64,000 bases of DNA, from positions 18,269 through 82,268 of the forward strand of contig JACPPI010000029.1 in assembly GCA_016190985.1 (NCBI GenBank), in the 5' to 3' direction. The stretch is from Opitutia bacterium (GTDB lineage Bacteria > Verrucomicrobiota > Verrucomicrobiia > Opitutales > Opitutaceae). Each line of letters begins with the position of its first letter. Position 1 is the first letter of the stretch. A model generated the notes under the pieces. It saw nothing but the letters and a program-made list of their open reading frames with translations. It had not been told where the DNA came from and made no database searches. This document shows, piece by piece, positions 32,445 to 41,571 of the stretch. Both the position numbers and the translations under genes were made by a program.

Positions 32445-34529
32445 TCAGAAGGTGGCGCGCACCCCGAGGGTCACGCTGCGGCCGGGCAGGGGCGCGATGT
32501 CCTTGAGGAAAGAGGTGCTCACGCGGGCGTCCGCGTCCGTGAGATTGGAACCGCGGACGAAAAGCTCCCATTCCACCCGCGACCGGGTGAAGCGGTAGCT
32601 GGCGTCGGCGCCGGCCAGGGTGTAGCCGGCGGTCTCGGTTTCGCCCGGCGCGGCGCGGCCCTGGCGAAACGAGTGCCGCAGGCCGAGGCCGGCATTCCAC
32701 GGGCCGGTGCTGTAGCGCAGGGCGGCGCCGGCGCGCAGGGGCGGGATGCGCGGCAGCGGCTCGTCGTCGGTCGTCTGCTGGGCGTGGACAGAGTCGCCCG
32801 TCAGGTCGAGGTGCAGCCGGCTGCTGTTGGTGTCCACAAAGTGAAGGGCCAGTTCCACCTCGCCGCCGTAGAAGACCGCGTCCTTGGCGATGAACTGGTA
32901 GATGGGCAGGAAGGAGTCGCCCGGCGGCACCGGATACGCGCGGAAAGCCTCCGTGCCTTGGTCGAAGTAGCGCGCCGGGTCCCGTTGCCCGAAGATGAAG
33001 CCCTTGATCCGGTTCACAAAGACGCCGGCCGAGCCGGTGACGAAGCCCGCGCGCTTGCGCAGGGTGAGGTCGAGGCCCAGGGAGTTTTCCCGGCCGAGGG
33101 CGGCGGTGCCGATCTCATACGCCCCGGTGCCGCCATGCGGCCCGTTGGAATAAAGCTCCGCCGCCACGGGGAGGCGCCGCGTGCAGGCCAGGGCCAGGCC
33201 GAGGGAATAGTCCTTGGCCGGATACAGGACGGCGCCGGCCGACAGGTTCAGGCCTTGGTCGGCGCGCTTTCCACCGGAGGCGGCGGCGTAGCCGGGATAG
33301 GCGGGCAGCGAGGGGCCGACCGCGCCGAGCCGGATGCTTTGCGCTTCCCAGCGGGCGCCGAACTGGAGGGTGAGCGCCGGGCCGGTCTTGTAGGACTGCA
33401 GAAAAAACAGCGCGTGATTGGCGGTCAGGGTCGGCGGGGTGACGACCTCCGCCCCGGTGGCGGAAAAATCGCTGCGCGAGGCCTGGAGGCCGACGGTGCC
33501 GGTGAGATCACCGGTGTCCCGCTGGACGAGTTCGAGGCGGCCCTCGTAGGCCTTGTTCCTGAACGTGGTGTTGGGCCGGCCTGTGGGGGCGTCGACCTCG
33601 GAATGGGTGTAGTCGGCGAGGCCAAAGCGGAGCTTCGCCGCCTTGAAGACCGCGAACGGCCGGGTGAACTCGGCGCGGAGGTCGGCGCGGCGCTGCCGCA
33701 GGTCGATGTAGATCGGTTCGCCCACGGGCACGCCGTAGACTGTGGCGTATTCGCCCACGGCCACGCCGATGTTCCCGGCCGCGCCGAAGCGGGTGGCGCC
33801 GACGGAGACGCTTTTCGTGGCGACCGCGCTGTTGACCAGGGTGCCCTGGTCGGCGGGGTTGGCGGGATCGGCGAAACCGGGGATGCGCAGGTCGCCGGTC
33901 TCGCTGCGCAGGAGGTTCACCTGCAAGGCGCGGGTGGGGCCGCCGGCCGTGACGGCGAGCACCCCGGTGCGCGCGTTGGACGCGGAACCATAGCGGAATT
34001 CCGCGCGGCCGCCGAGGGCGTGCGCGGGCGCGGCCGAGGGGATGCGGTTGTCGATGACGTTGACCACGCCGCCCATGGCGGAACTGCCGTAGAGCAGGGT
34101 CGCCGGGCCGCGCAGCACCTCGATGCGCTCGACGAGGAGCGGCTCGACGCTGACGTTGTGGTCGGGGCTGACGCTGGAGGCGTCCAGCGCGCCGACGCCG
34201 TTGTCGAGCATGCGCACACGGTCGCCGCCGAGCCCGCGGATGATGGGGCGGCTGGCGCCGGGGCCATAGGCGGTGGCGTTGATGCCGGGCACGGCGGCGA
34301 GGGTGTCGCCGAGGGTGGCCGCGACGCTGCGCCGGAGTTGCTCGCTCGCCAGCACGGCGGTGCCCTGGGCGAGGTCGAAGGAGGATTTCCGGTCCGGCCC
34401 GGCGCTGACAACCATGGTTTCGAGGGCAAGGGGTTCGTCGTGGTCGGAAGCGGGCTTGGCGGGGATGATCTGGGCGTGGGCCAGACCGGCGAGAACAGTG
34501 AAGAGGGGAAAGGCGCGGAAAGTTTTCAT
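32445..34529 (-). CDS. TonB-dependent receptor, ZnuD-like
   Basis: Starting at MKTFRAFPLFTVLAGLAHAQ (signal peptide) the protein has 694 residues. The plug domain (about 35-160) reads TLGDTLAAVPGINATAYGPGASRPIIRGLGGDRVRMLDNGVG and VERIEVLRGPATLLYGSSAMGGVVNVIDNRIP. These segments closely resemble zinc-uptake receptors of the ZnuD type. The rest is an outer-membrane beta barrel ending in a terminal Phe (LGVRATF). It probably imports zinc or another metal with TonB energy; the ligand is inferred from resemblance only. A small His-containing protein gene precedes it on the same strand. Confidence 0.85.
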   Translation of the reverse strand: MKTFRAFPLFTVLAGLAHAQIIPAKPASDHDEPLALETMVVSAGPDRKSSFDLAQGTAVLASEQLRRSVAATLGDTLAAVPGINATAYGPGASRPIIRGLGGDRVRMLDNGVGALDASSVSPDHNVSVEPLLVERIEVLRGPATLLYGSSAMGGVVNVIDNRIPSAAPAHALGGRAEFRYGSASNARTGVLAVTAGGPTRALQVNLLRSETGDLRIPGFADPANPADQGTLVNSAVATKSVSVGATRFGAAGNIGVAVGEYATVYGVPVGEPIYIDLRQRRADLRAEFTRPFAVFKAAKLRFGLADYTHSEVDAPTGRPNTTFRNKAYEGRLELVQRDTGDLTGTVGLQASRSDFSATGAEVVTPPTLTANHALFFLQSYKTGPALTLQFGARWEAQSIRLGAVGPSLPAYPGYAAASGGKRADQGLNLSAGAVLYPAKDYSLGLALACTRRLPVAAELYSNGPHGGTGAYEIGTAALGRENSLGLDLTLRKRAGFVTGSAGVFVNRIKGFIFGQRDPARYFDQGTEAFRAYPVPPGDSFLPIYQFIAKDAVFYGGEVELALHFVDTNSSRLHLDLTGDSVHAQQTTDDEPLPRIPPLRAGAALRYSTGPWNAGLGLRHSFRQGRAAPGETETAGYTLAGADASYRFTRSRVEWELFVRGSNLTDADARVSTSFLKDIAPLPGRSVTLGVRATF

Positions 34530-34628
34530 GACAAGGACAGGATTCGTGAGGGGGGACAGCCTGCCGGCACGCGGCCGGACAGGATTAATCAACGGCGGAC
34601 CCGAAGGCCGCCGGACAACGGACTGAAC

Positions 34629-34952
34629 TTAGCCGCGCGGAGGACCGCAGCCCGGCGGCAGCCGGACATCGGCCGCCGCCGTCGGAACGGACGTCACCGC
34701 GGCCGTATCGCCGGCGGGGAAAAGCGCCGGGGCGGCCGCGATCACGGCGGCCTCGGCGCCGCCCTCGGCGCCCTCACGAAACAGCGTGATGGCGCAGAAG
34801 TGGCCGACGTGGCCGGCGTCGTCGTGCAAGGCGCCATGCAGGAGTGGACTGGCGGCGAACAACCCCAGCGTCCAGACCGTCAGGGCGCAGAAAACCGCGA
34901 GCCCGCGCGGGACGGGGGGGAGCTTGGCGCGGCGGAAGGGTGGCGGGCTCAC
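34629..34952 (-). CDS. Small membrane/exported protein upstream of the ZnuD-like receptor
   Basis: The 107-residue protein has one hydrophobic segment (about residues 18-36, GLAVFCALTVWTLGLFAAS). A His-rich stretch HGALHDDAGHVGHFCAITLF follows, then an Ala/Pro-rich tail. The histidines and the neighbouring metal receptor suggest metal binding or metal-linked regulation; this is inference. It resembles small DUF2946-like proteins seen beside such receptors, but the match is weak. It lies 99 bp upstream of the receptor gene in the same direction. Confidence 0.55.
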   Translation of the reverse strand: MSPPPFRRAKLPPVPRGLAVFCALTVWTLGLFAASPLLHGALHDDAGHVGHFCAITLFREGAEGGAEAAVIAAAPALFPAGDTAAVTSVPTAAADVRLPPGCGPPRG

Positions 34953-35050
34953 AAGGGCGAGACAGGAGCCGCTTTTCGTGGCAGGTCAAGCGGGATGATG
35001 GGCCCGGAAATACGGTTGCGCGTCCCTCCTCGTTCCTGGAATATGGGGCT

Positions 35051-35599
35051 GTGAAATACTTGCCTTGGCACGGTTGGCTGTTGGTGGCGCTGGCGGTCGC
35101 GGGTCACGCGCAGGAGAAATTCACGGACCGCCTGTCGGCCGAGGAGAAAAAGGCCGTCGGCCTTGAGCTGCTGTCGCCGGAGCAGGTGGCGGCCCTGAAC
35201 GCGCTGGTGCAAAAGGACCGGCAGCAGGGCGTCGGGCAGATCCGCGAGCAGGCCAGGGCGGAATTGCGCGAGGAGGTGAAGGCGCAGGTCAAGGCCGAGG
35301 TCAAGGAGCAGGTGAAAGCCGAAGCCACGGCCCAGGCCAAGGCCGAGGTGCGCACGGAGCAGCAAAAGCAGCGCGAGTCCGAGTCGCGCGTCCTGAGCCG
35401 GATATTGGGCCGATACGACGGCTGGGACGGCGCCACCCAGTTCAGGCTGGAGAACGGCCAGGTCTGGCGGCAGTCCGAGCCGGGAGTCTTTTATACCAAG
35501 CCGGTGGAGAACGCCGCCGTGCTGATCGAGAAGGTCTACGGCGGCTGGCGCCTCTACGACCAGAGCGGCGGCTGGGTGCGCGTGGTGCGGATCAAGTAG
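35051..35599 (+). CDS. Exported coiled-coil protein of unknown function
   Basis: A GTG at 35051 preceded by GGGG gives 182 residues; upstream track extension is unsupported. The signal peptide reads VKYLPWHGWLLVALAVAGHAQ. A helical region carries the repeating pattern KAQVKAEVKEQVKAEATAQAKAEV (about residues 75-110). A C-terminal domain follows (GATQFRLENGQVWRQSEPGVFYTKPVENAAVLIEKVYGGWRLYD). A similar LENGQVW motif is known from uncharacterised periplasmic proteins. No function can be assigned. Confidence 0.7.
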   Translation: MKYLPWHGWLLVALAVAGHAQEKFTDRLSAEEKKAVGLELLSPEQVAALNALVQKDRQQGVGQIREQARAELREEVKAQVKAEVKEQVKAEATAQAKAEVRTEQQKQRESESRVLSRILGRYDGWDGATQFRLENGQVWRQSEPGVFYTKPVENAAVLIEKVYGGWRLYDQSGGWVRVVRIK

Positions 35600-35646
35600 G
35601 AACCCGGGCTTCTCTCCGCCGAGCCAACATTCAACTTGCGGGCTTT

Positions 35647-35695
35647 TGTGGGAGCGACCTTGGTCGCGACTGTCGCGTGCGAGCACGCTCCCACA
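35647..35695. repeat. 49-bp palindromic element, TGTGGGAGCGACC family
   Basis: This copy begins TGTGGGAGCGACCTTGGTCG and ends CACGCTCCCACA. It differs from the copy at 27012-27060 at only two positions that I can see and has exactly the same length. It lies between the 3' ends of convergent genes. Confidence 0.8.
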
Positions 35696-35746
35696 GTGAA
35701 CAGCGGGGAACCGTAACGCTGCAAAGCGAAGTCGTCTCGCCGCCGC

Positions 35747-37252
35747 TCAGTGCACGCCGCCCATCAGCTTGCGCACCCAGGGCACGAGGGCGAACAGCAC
35801 GAGCGTGCAGACGCCGACCGCCAGCGCCTGGTGCCAGAAGAACGTGGCCAGCTCGCCCGCGTTGGTGCTCTTGAATTCGCCCGCCACCACGCCGGCCAGC
35901 TTGTTGCCCAGCGCGGCGGCGAGGAACCAGATGCCCATCACGAGGCCGAGCAGCCGGGGCGGGGCGAGCTTGGTCATGGTGCTGAGGCCGACGGGGCTGA
36001 GCAGCATCTCGCCGACGGTCTGGAGCAGAAAAAGCACGAGCAGCCACAGCGGGCTGATCAGGCCGCCCGCCGTGAGCTTCGCGGCGGGCACCATCCAGGC
36101 AAAGGACAGCGCCACGAACAGCAGGCCGAGCGCGAATTTCACCGGGCTCGAGGGCTGCTTCGGGCCGAGCCTGATCCAGAGCCAGGCGAACACCGGCGCG
36201 AGCAGGATGACCCAGACCGAATTGACGGATTGCCACCAGGAGGACGGAAACCCCCAGCCAAAAATACGATTGTCGGTCAGGCGGTCGGCGAAGAGCGCGA
36301 TGCTCGAGCCGGTCTGCTCGAAGATGGCCCAGAAGATTTCCGCCGCGAAGAAGAACACAAGAATTGCGGCGATGCGTTTGCTTTCCTGGCTCGGCCTGAA
36401 CGCAAAGAACAGGATCAGCGCGACTTGGAGCCCGAAGAGCAGATAAACGATCCACTTGTAGGCATCGCTGAACCACATCGCGGTGATGAGCGCGAGCGAG
36501 CCGAGCAACACCAGCCCGACCCGGCCCCAGGGGCGCGAACCGTCGGCTTCGGGGGGAGGAACGTTCCCGACGTGGGCGAGGCGCCCGCGCTGCAGGACGT
36601 AGACGATCAACCCCAGGGTCATGCCGACGCCGGCGGCGGCGAAGCCCCAATGCCAGCTGCTGCGCGGGTCGAGGCCCCAGCGGCCCAGCGTGGCGCGCCA
36701 GCCTTCGCCCTGGGCGAGGTAGCCGCACACCAGCGGCGAGATGAAGGCGCCGAGGTTGATGCCCATGTAGAAAAGGGAGAACCCGGCGTCGCGCCGGGCG
36801 TCCGCCGGCGAGTAAAGGCTGCCGACCATCGTGGAGATGTTCGGCTTCAGCAGGCCCGTGCCGGCCGCGACCAGAGCCAGGCCGATGAAAAACGTGATCT
36901 CCGAATCCAGGGCCATGGTGAAATGGCCCGAGGCGATCACGATGCCGCCGATGAGCACGGCGCGGCGCGCCCCGATGAAGTTGTCGGCGATGAATCCGCC
37001 CAGGATCGAGAGCAGGTAGCCGCTCATCGTGTAGGTGCCGTAGATTCCGGCCGCTTTCCTGTCGTCGTAACCCAGCCCGCCTTCGGCGACGGCCAGCACC
37101 ATGAAATACGTCAGGATGGCCCGCATGCCATAGAACGAGAACCGCTCCCACATCTCGGCAAAGAAGAGGGTGGTCAGTCCGCGGGGATGGCCGCCGATTC
37201 CGCCGGTGTCATTCTCGACCGGGCCGGCCGCAGGGGTGGGGGTAGGGGTCAT
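35747..37252 (-). CDS. Proton-coupled oligopeptide transporter (POT/PTR family)
   Basis: The 501-residue transporter carries the POT signature EMWERFSFYGMRAILTYFM (ExxERFxYYG type) in the first helix and the second signature around GTGLLKPNISTMVG and FSLFYMGINLGAFISPLVCGYLA. About fourteen hydrophobic helices are visible. It imports di- and tripeptides with protons. The N-terminus is Pro/Thr rich (MTPTPTPAAGPVEND). It is monocistronic by spacing; the divergent gene starts 132 bp away. Confidence 0.92.
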   Translation of the reverse strand: MTPTPTPAAGPVENDTGGIGGHPRGLTTLFFAEMWERFSFYGMRAILTYFMVLAVAEGGLGYDDRKAAGIYGTYTMSGYLLSILGGFIADNFIGARRAVLIGGIVIASGHFTMALDSEITFFIGLALVAAGTGLLKPNISTMVGSLYSPADARRDAGFSLFYMGINLGAFISPLVCGYLAQGEGWRATLGRWGLDPRSSWHWGFAAAGVGMTLGLIVYVLQRGRLAHVGNVPPPEADGSRPWGRVGLVLLGSLALITAMWFSDAYKWIVYLLFGLQVALILFFAFRPSQESKRIAAILVFFFAAEIFWAIFEQTGSSIALFADRLTDNRIFGWGFPSSWWQSVNSVWVILLAPVFAWLWIRLGPKQPSSPVKFALGLLFVALSFAWMVPAAKLTAGGLISPLWLLVLFLLQTVGEMLLSPVGLSTMTKLAPPRLLGLVMGIWFLAAALGNKLAGVVAGEFKSTNAGELATFFWHQALAVGVCTLVLFALVPWVRKLMGGVH

Positions 37253-37384
37253 GACCGTTCATTCGGGCGGGGAAACCGGCCGAGGGCAAGAGCGGAGCCT
37301 GGCCTCTGCACAGTCCGCTTGGGCCCAGGCCAAATCAACCCGGCCCGCTATCGACAACGGGGCGGCGGCCCCTCAAATCACCGC

Positions 37385-38221
37385 ATGGATTTTTGGCGCA
37401 ACTGGTGGCGGCGAGGCCCGGTGTTCAGGGCGCGCGGCCTGCCACCGCGGCGCGTGACGGTTTACCTGCCGCCGGGCCATGTGGCGGCGCGGGCGCGGCC
37501 CTATCCGCTGCTGCTCGCACTCGACGGGCAGACGATGCCCGCGTGGCGGCTGGCGGAAACCTTGGATGAACTCGCGCGCACCGGGCAGATGGAGCCGGCC
37601 GTGGTGGCGGCGGTGCCGGCCTCGGCGCGGCGCGTCGACGAGTATGGCACGGCGGACGCGCTGGACTTTGCCGGGCGCGGGCGGCACGCGAAGGCGTTTC
37701 AGGAACTGCTCGCGGACGAGGTGGTGCCGTGGCTGCGCCAGAACCACCGCGTGAGCCCGGACGCGGCGCACACGGGGATCTTCGGCGCGTCGATGGGCGG
37801 GCTGTGCGCCCTGGACACGGCGTGGCGGCGGCCGCAGGTGTTCGGCTTCGCGGGGATTTTCTCCGGCTCCCTGTGGTGGCGGGCGGACGATTCCAGCCCG
37901 GCCGCGCAGCAGGCCAGCCGGATCATGCACCGCCAGGTGCGGGCCACGGCGGAGCGGCCCGCCCTGCGGCTGTGGTTCCAGGCCGGCACGCGCGACGAGA
38001 CCGAGGATCGCGACGGCAACGGTGTCATCGACGCCATCCAGGACACGACCGAGCTGATGGACGAGTTGGTGGCGAAAGGCTTCCGGCCCGGCCACGACCT
38101 CGCCTACCACGAGGCCGCGGGCGGCGAGCACCACGAGAGCACCTGGGCCCGGGCGCTGCCGGAGTTTCTGCGCTGGGCGCTGCCGCCTTCTCCGAGCGCA
38201 ACGAGAAGCAACGGGCTTTGA
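37385..38221 (+). CDS. Enterochelin-esterase-like alpha/beta hydrolase
   Basis: Starting at MDFWRNWWRRGPVFRARGL the protein has 278 residues; the 823-residue track ORF is a read-through of an open frame. The esterase D/Fes fold is shown by VTVYLPPGHVAARARPYPLLLALDGQ, the nucleophile GIFGASMGGLCALDTAW (Ser in GASMGG) and a late GGEHHESTWARALPEFLRWAL (catalytic His). No signal peptide is seen, so action is probably cytosolic. Because it converges on a TonB receptor with its AraC regulator, release of iron from an imported siderophore ester is a reasonable guess. Confidence 0.8.
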   Translation: MDFWRNWWRRGPVFRARGLPPRRVTVYLPPGHVAARARPYPLLLALDGQTMPAWRLAETLDELARTGQMEPAVVAAVPASARRVDEYGTADALDFAGRGRHAKAFQELLADEVVPWLRQNHRVSPDAAHTGIFGASMGGLCALDTAWRRPQVFGFAGIFSGSLWWRADDSSPAAQQASRIMHRQVRATAERPALRLWFQAGTRDETEDRDGNGVIDAIQDTTELMDELVAKGFRPGHDLAYHEAAGGEHHESTWARALPEFLRWALPPSPSATRSNGL

Positions 38222-38305
38222 GCAATGGCTGGCGGAGGGGATCGCGGCGGCGGTGGACGCCCCAGCCCGGACGGGATGAAGAGCCGAGGCGCAGAACGCG
38301 GCGGA

Positions 38306-40513
38306 TCAGAATTCGAGCCTGAGACCGGCGTAGAAATTGCGCGGCGCCGCGGGGTCGATGCCGTTGGCGCGGACGCGGGAGTAGTATTTCTCGTCGAGGA
38401 GGTTGTTGATGCCGGCGAGGAGCGCGATCCCGGCGCTCCGGCCCGCGACCTCGCCGCGCCACGGGTAAAACTCCGCAGTGAGGTCGAACACGACGTAGGC
38501 GGGGATCAGCCAGTCGGCGGCCGGGGTGCGCGTGTTGGCGTCGTCGGCGAAGTGCTCGCTCAGGTAGGTGCCCAGCAAGGCGATCTTCGCGCGGCCGGGC
38601 TGCCGGAACACGAGGCCCGACCGGATCATCAGGCCGGGCGCATACTGGGGGGTGCGCCCGGCGAGCGGACCGGAGACGAATTCGGCGCGAAGGAGCTGGA
38701 TGTTGCCGTGCCAGGTGAGGGACGCGCCCTCGACCCCGGCATGCAGGCGCCACAGGTCGACCTCGGTGGCGGCGCTGACGCCGTAGTTGATCGAGCGGCC
38801 CACGTTCTGGATGTTCCGGCCGACCCGGCCGAAGCGATCGTAGTAGTCGACGGCGAAGAGGCTGACGTCATACCACACGCCGGGGGCGGGCCGCCCGCGC
38901 CGGCCCAGCTCGTAGTTCAGCACGTGCCCGGGCTTCAGATCGCTGCTGATCGTGTCGTTCGCGCCGGTGGGGACGGCGTCGGAGTAGGTCATCGGCTTGT
39001 AGCCTTGGGAAAAGTTGGCGTAGAACTCGCCCTTGGGGCCGGCGGTGAGCGTGGCGGCGAGGGCGAAGAGCGGCTGCGTGGCGGTGTCGCGCTTCTCCCC
39101 GAGCGGCGTGCCGGCGGCGGACTTGGCGTTGTTTTGCGCCTCGGCGATGCCTTGCCGGAGGATCTCGATGCGGACGCCGGGCGTGACGGTCAGGCGGCCC
39201 GATCGGAAAATGTTTTCCGCGAAGAACGAACCGTAGCGGCTCGAGCGCTCGGCCTTGAAGGTGCGGGCCCCGGTGTCGGCTGCGGGCGTCGCGCCCGTGC
39301 TCGTCTCGATCGGCGAATCCAGATTCATCCAGGTCGTGCCGGCGGTGAAGGTGTTTGCGTGGTTCCCGGAGCCGTAGTCCATCCGGTAGCGGAAGTCGGC
39401 GGCATAGGTGTAGTATTCATGGAGATTTATGGTGTTGGTCGTGCCGGTCGGGACGAGGCCGAAGCCGGAGCCGTTCTGCCGCTTGCTGTAGCGGGAGGAT
39501 CGCGAGGCCCACACGGTCGCGGAGAGGCGCGCATCGTCGGCGTAGTCCCGGTCGTAGCGCAGGACGGCGGCGGTGCGCTCGACGCGCACGCGGTCGTAGA
39601 GGTTCTGGCTCTGGGCGCGGGACTGGCCGATGTTCAGGCGCCCCGGGCCGGTCGCGCGGGTGAGTCCGCCGGGTTCGCCGGAGTCGGCGTCGTAGGCATC
39701 GAGATCGAGCACGAGCCGGGCGGTCGGTCCCGTGTCGAGGACGAGCTTCAGGTTCGCCCCGTTGAGCTTGAAGTCGCTGTTCGCGTCGCGAAAGCTGTCG
39801 CCCGAGCGGTGGTCGAAAAAGCCGAGGTAGGCGCCGCCGTTGAGGCCGCCCTCGAGGGTCGTGAAGGTCGAGTAAAGGCTGTTGCTGCCGAAGACGTGCT
39901 GGCTCGTGCTGCTGGCGGCGTGCCGGCGGCTCGGCTCGTGGGTCACATAGTTGAGGGCGCCGCTGGGCTGGGGCCCGTAGAGCAGGGCGGCGCCGCCCGC
40001 CACGAACTCGAGGCGGTCGACCGACTCGAAGGGCGGGGCGTAGTAAACGGTCGGGTAGCCGAAGGGATCGAGGACAAAGGGAATCCCGTCCTTCAGGACG
40101 AGGAGATTCTGCGACTCGTGCGGATCGCCGATGCCGCGGAAACTCAGGCTGAGCAGCGACGCGTTCGACAGCTCGCTGGTGAGGAGGCCGGGCGTCTTCG
40201 CGAAGGCCTGCCGGTAGTTGTCCGTCTGGATCTGCGGCATCGCGTCGAAGTCGATCACGAGCGTCTTCTTGCCGGCGAAAATGCTCGTGCCCCGGGTGTC
40301 GGGAAGAAACGGGGTTTGCACGCGGTCGTCGCGGAGCGTCTCGGCCTGGACCTTGAAGGCGGGGAGCTCCAGCGCCGCACTCTCCGGCGCGGGCGGCGCC
40401 TCCCGGGCGGAGAGCGGCGCGGCGGCAAGCAGCCCGAGGGCGAGCGTGGCGGCGGGCAGCGCGCGACGGAGCCTGGCGGGACGGGTGGCGGGAGACGGGA
40501 ACGGGGGTTTCAT
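38306..40513 (-). CDS. TonB-dependent receptor, probable siderophore receptor
   Basis: From MKPPFPSPATRPARLRRALP the protein has 735 residues with a signal peptide ending near LSAREA. The plug includes NYRQAFAKTPGLLTSELSNASLLSLSFRGIGDPHESQNLLVLKDGIPFVLDPFG and RLEFVAGGAALLYGPQPSGALNYVTHEP; the barrel follows and ends YAGLRLEF with the terminal Phe. The pattern is that of FecA/FhuE-type ferric-siderophore receptors. An AraC-family regulator gene lies 56 bp upstream on the same strand. Confidence 0.88.
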   Translation of the reverse strand: MKPPFPSPATRPARLRRALPAATLALGLLAAAPLSAREAPPAPESAALELPAFKVQAETLRDDRVQTPFLPDTRGTSIFAGKKTLVIDFDAMPQIQTDNYRQAFAKTPGLLTSELSNASLLSLSFRGIGDPHESQNLLVLKDGIPFVLDPFGYPTVYYAPPFESVDRLEFVAGGAALLYGPQPSGALNYVTHEPSRRHAASSTSQHVFGSNSLYSTFTTLEGGLNGGAYLGFFDHRSGDSFRDANSDFKLNGANLKLVLDTGPTARLVLDLDAYDADSGEPGGLTRATGPGRLNIGQSRAQSQNLYDRVRVERTAAVLRYDRDYADDARLSATVWASRSSRYSKRQNGSGFGLVPTGTTNTINLHEYYTYAADFRYRMDYGSGNHANTFTAGTTWMNLDSPIETSTGATPAADTGARTFKAERSSRYGSFFAENIFRSGRLTVTPGVRIEILRQGIAEAQNNAKSAAGTPLGEKRDTATQPLFALAATLTAGPKGEFYANFSQGYKPMTYSDAVPTGANDTISSDLKPGHVLNYELGRRGRPAPGVWYDVSLFAVDYYDRFGRVGRNIQNVGRSINYGVSAATEVDLWRLHAGVEGASLTWHGNIQLLRAEFVSGPLAGRTPQYAPGLMIRSGLVFRQPGRAKIALLGTYLSEHFADDANTRTPAADWLIPAYVVFDLTAEFYPWRGEVAGRSAGIALLAGINNLLDEKYYSRVRANGIDPAAPRNFYAGLRLEF

Positions 40514-40569
40514 CGGCCGCGATGATGCCAGAAAGCGGCCGGGAGATTCCACCCGGGGCGGGCGGAAAA

Positions 40570-41412
40570 CTACCTGCGCGCGGCCAGCTGGAACTGCTTG
40601 GGATTGAGGCCGAATTCGCGGCGGAAGGCGGCGGCAAAATTGCTCGGGTTGCTGTAGCCGACGCGCGTGGCGGCCTCGAGGACGGTGCAGTCGCCGCTCT
40701 CCAGCAGGGCGCGGGCGCGCAGCATGCGGCGGGCCCGCAGGCGGCCGAAGACCGTCTGGCCGAACTGGCGGCGGAAGCCGCGCTTCAGGCTCGTCTCGCT
40801 CAAGCCGGCCTGGCGGGCGAGTGCGGCCAGCGTCGGCGGGTTGGCGAGATCGGTTTCCAGCAGGCGGGCGGCTTCGGCGAGGCGTGCGTCCACGCCGGGA
40901 GGCAGGGCGCGGCTGGACGGCAGGGCGCCCGGGGCCTGGGCCAGGAATTCCACAAGCAGGTCGTGGGCGCGGGCCGCCAGGGCCCATTGGCGAACCGGCC
41001 CGAAGAACGGGCAGCGCCGGATGGATTCGATGGCGAGGCGCACCGCCGGGGTGAGGGGTTGTGGCAGGGTGGCGGCACGCCGGGCGATCGCCTCGTGCAC
41101 CGGCAGCAGTCCCGGGGTGCGCTCGTCCGCGGCCAGATCCGTGAGGGCGCGGCCCCAAACGAGCACGCCCACGGCGAAGCCGCCGCCGGTGGCATCCGCC
41201 AAGGCGGCGACGGAGCCCGCCTGCATGGCCCCGGACCCGCCCGGTGCCTCGCCGGGGCGGTAGAGGAACAGCGCCGCCTGGCGGCGGCCGACAGCCGATC
41301 TCGCCCGGGTGGCAACGGCGGCGGCATCACCCCAATACAGCGTCAGCCCGTCTTGCACGGGGTGCGATTGGACGGCGGCGGCAGGAGGAGGGGTGCGGGC
41401 GGGTTGGGTCAC
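40570..41412 (-). CDS. AraC-family transcriptional regulator
   Basis: The 280-residue protein ends in the two-helix-turn-helix AraC domain: LAALARQAGLSETSLKRGFRRQFGQTVFGRLRARRMLRARALL and VLEAATRVGYSNPSNFAAAFRREFGLNPKQF. The N-terminal half (about 1-170) is a ligand-sensing region without clear cupin motifs, similar in layout to PchR/YbtA regulators of siderophore uptake. It is placed directly before the TonB receptor gene, which it likely controls. Confidence 0.87.
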   Translation of the reverse strand: MTQPARTPPPAAAVQSHPVQDGLTLYWGDAAAVATRARSAVGRRQAALFLYRPGEAPGGSGAMQAGSVAALADATGGGFAVGVLVWGRALTDLAADERTPGLLPVHEAIARRAATLPQPLTPAVRLAIESIRRCPFFGPVRQWALAARAHDLLVEFLAQAPGALPSSRALPPGVDARLAEAARLLETDLANPPTLAALARQAGLSETSLKRGFRRQFGQTVFGRLRARRMLRARALLESGDCTVLEAATRVGYSNPSNFAAAFRREFGLNPKQFQLAARR

Positions 41413-41571
41413 GGCGTGGCGTGGCGTGGCGTCACGCGCCGCGTTGGGCGCGATCCGGGCGATTCCGGCAGGTGCACGCGGCGCGGCAAGCGTGGATTTT
41501 TCACTCCGGCCTTGCCTGGCCCGCTTGTCGGTCGAGGAAGGCGATCTGACCGCGGGCCGGCCGCGCGGCGA

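Noticed and set aside
35750-37384. First part of the 823-residue ORF ending in the esterase
   Set aside because: This part is antisense to the POT transporter; the esterase family begins at MDFWRNWW, so the upstream part is only an open frame.
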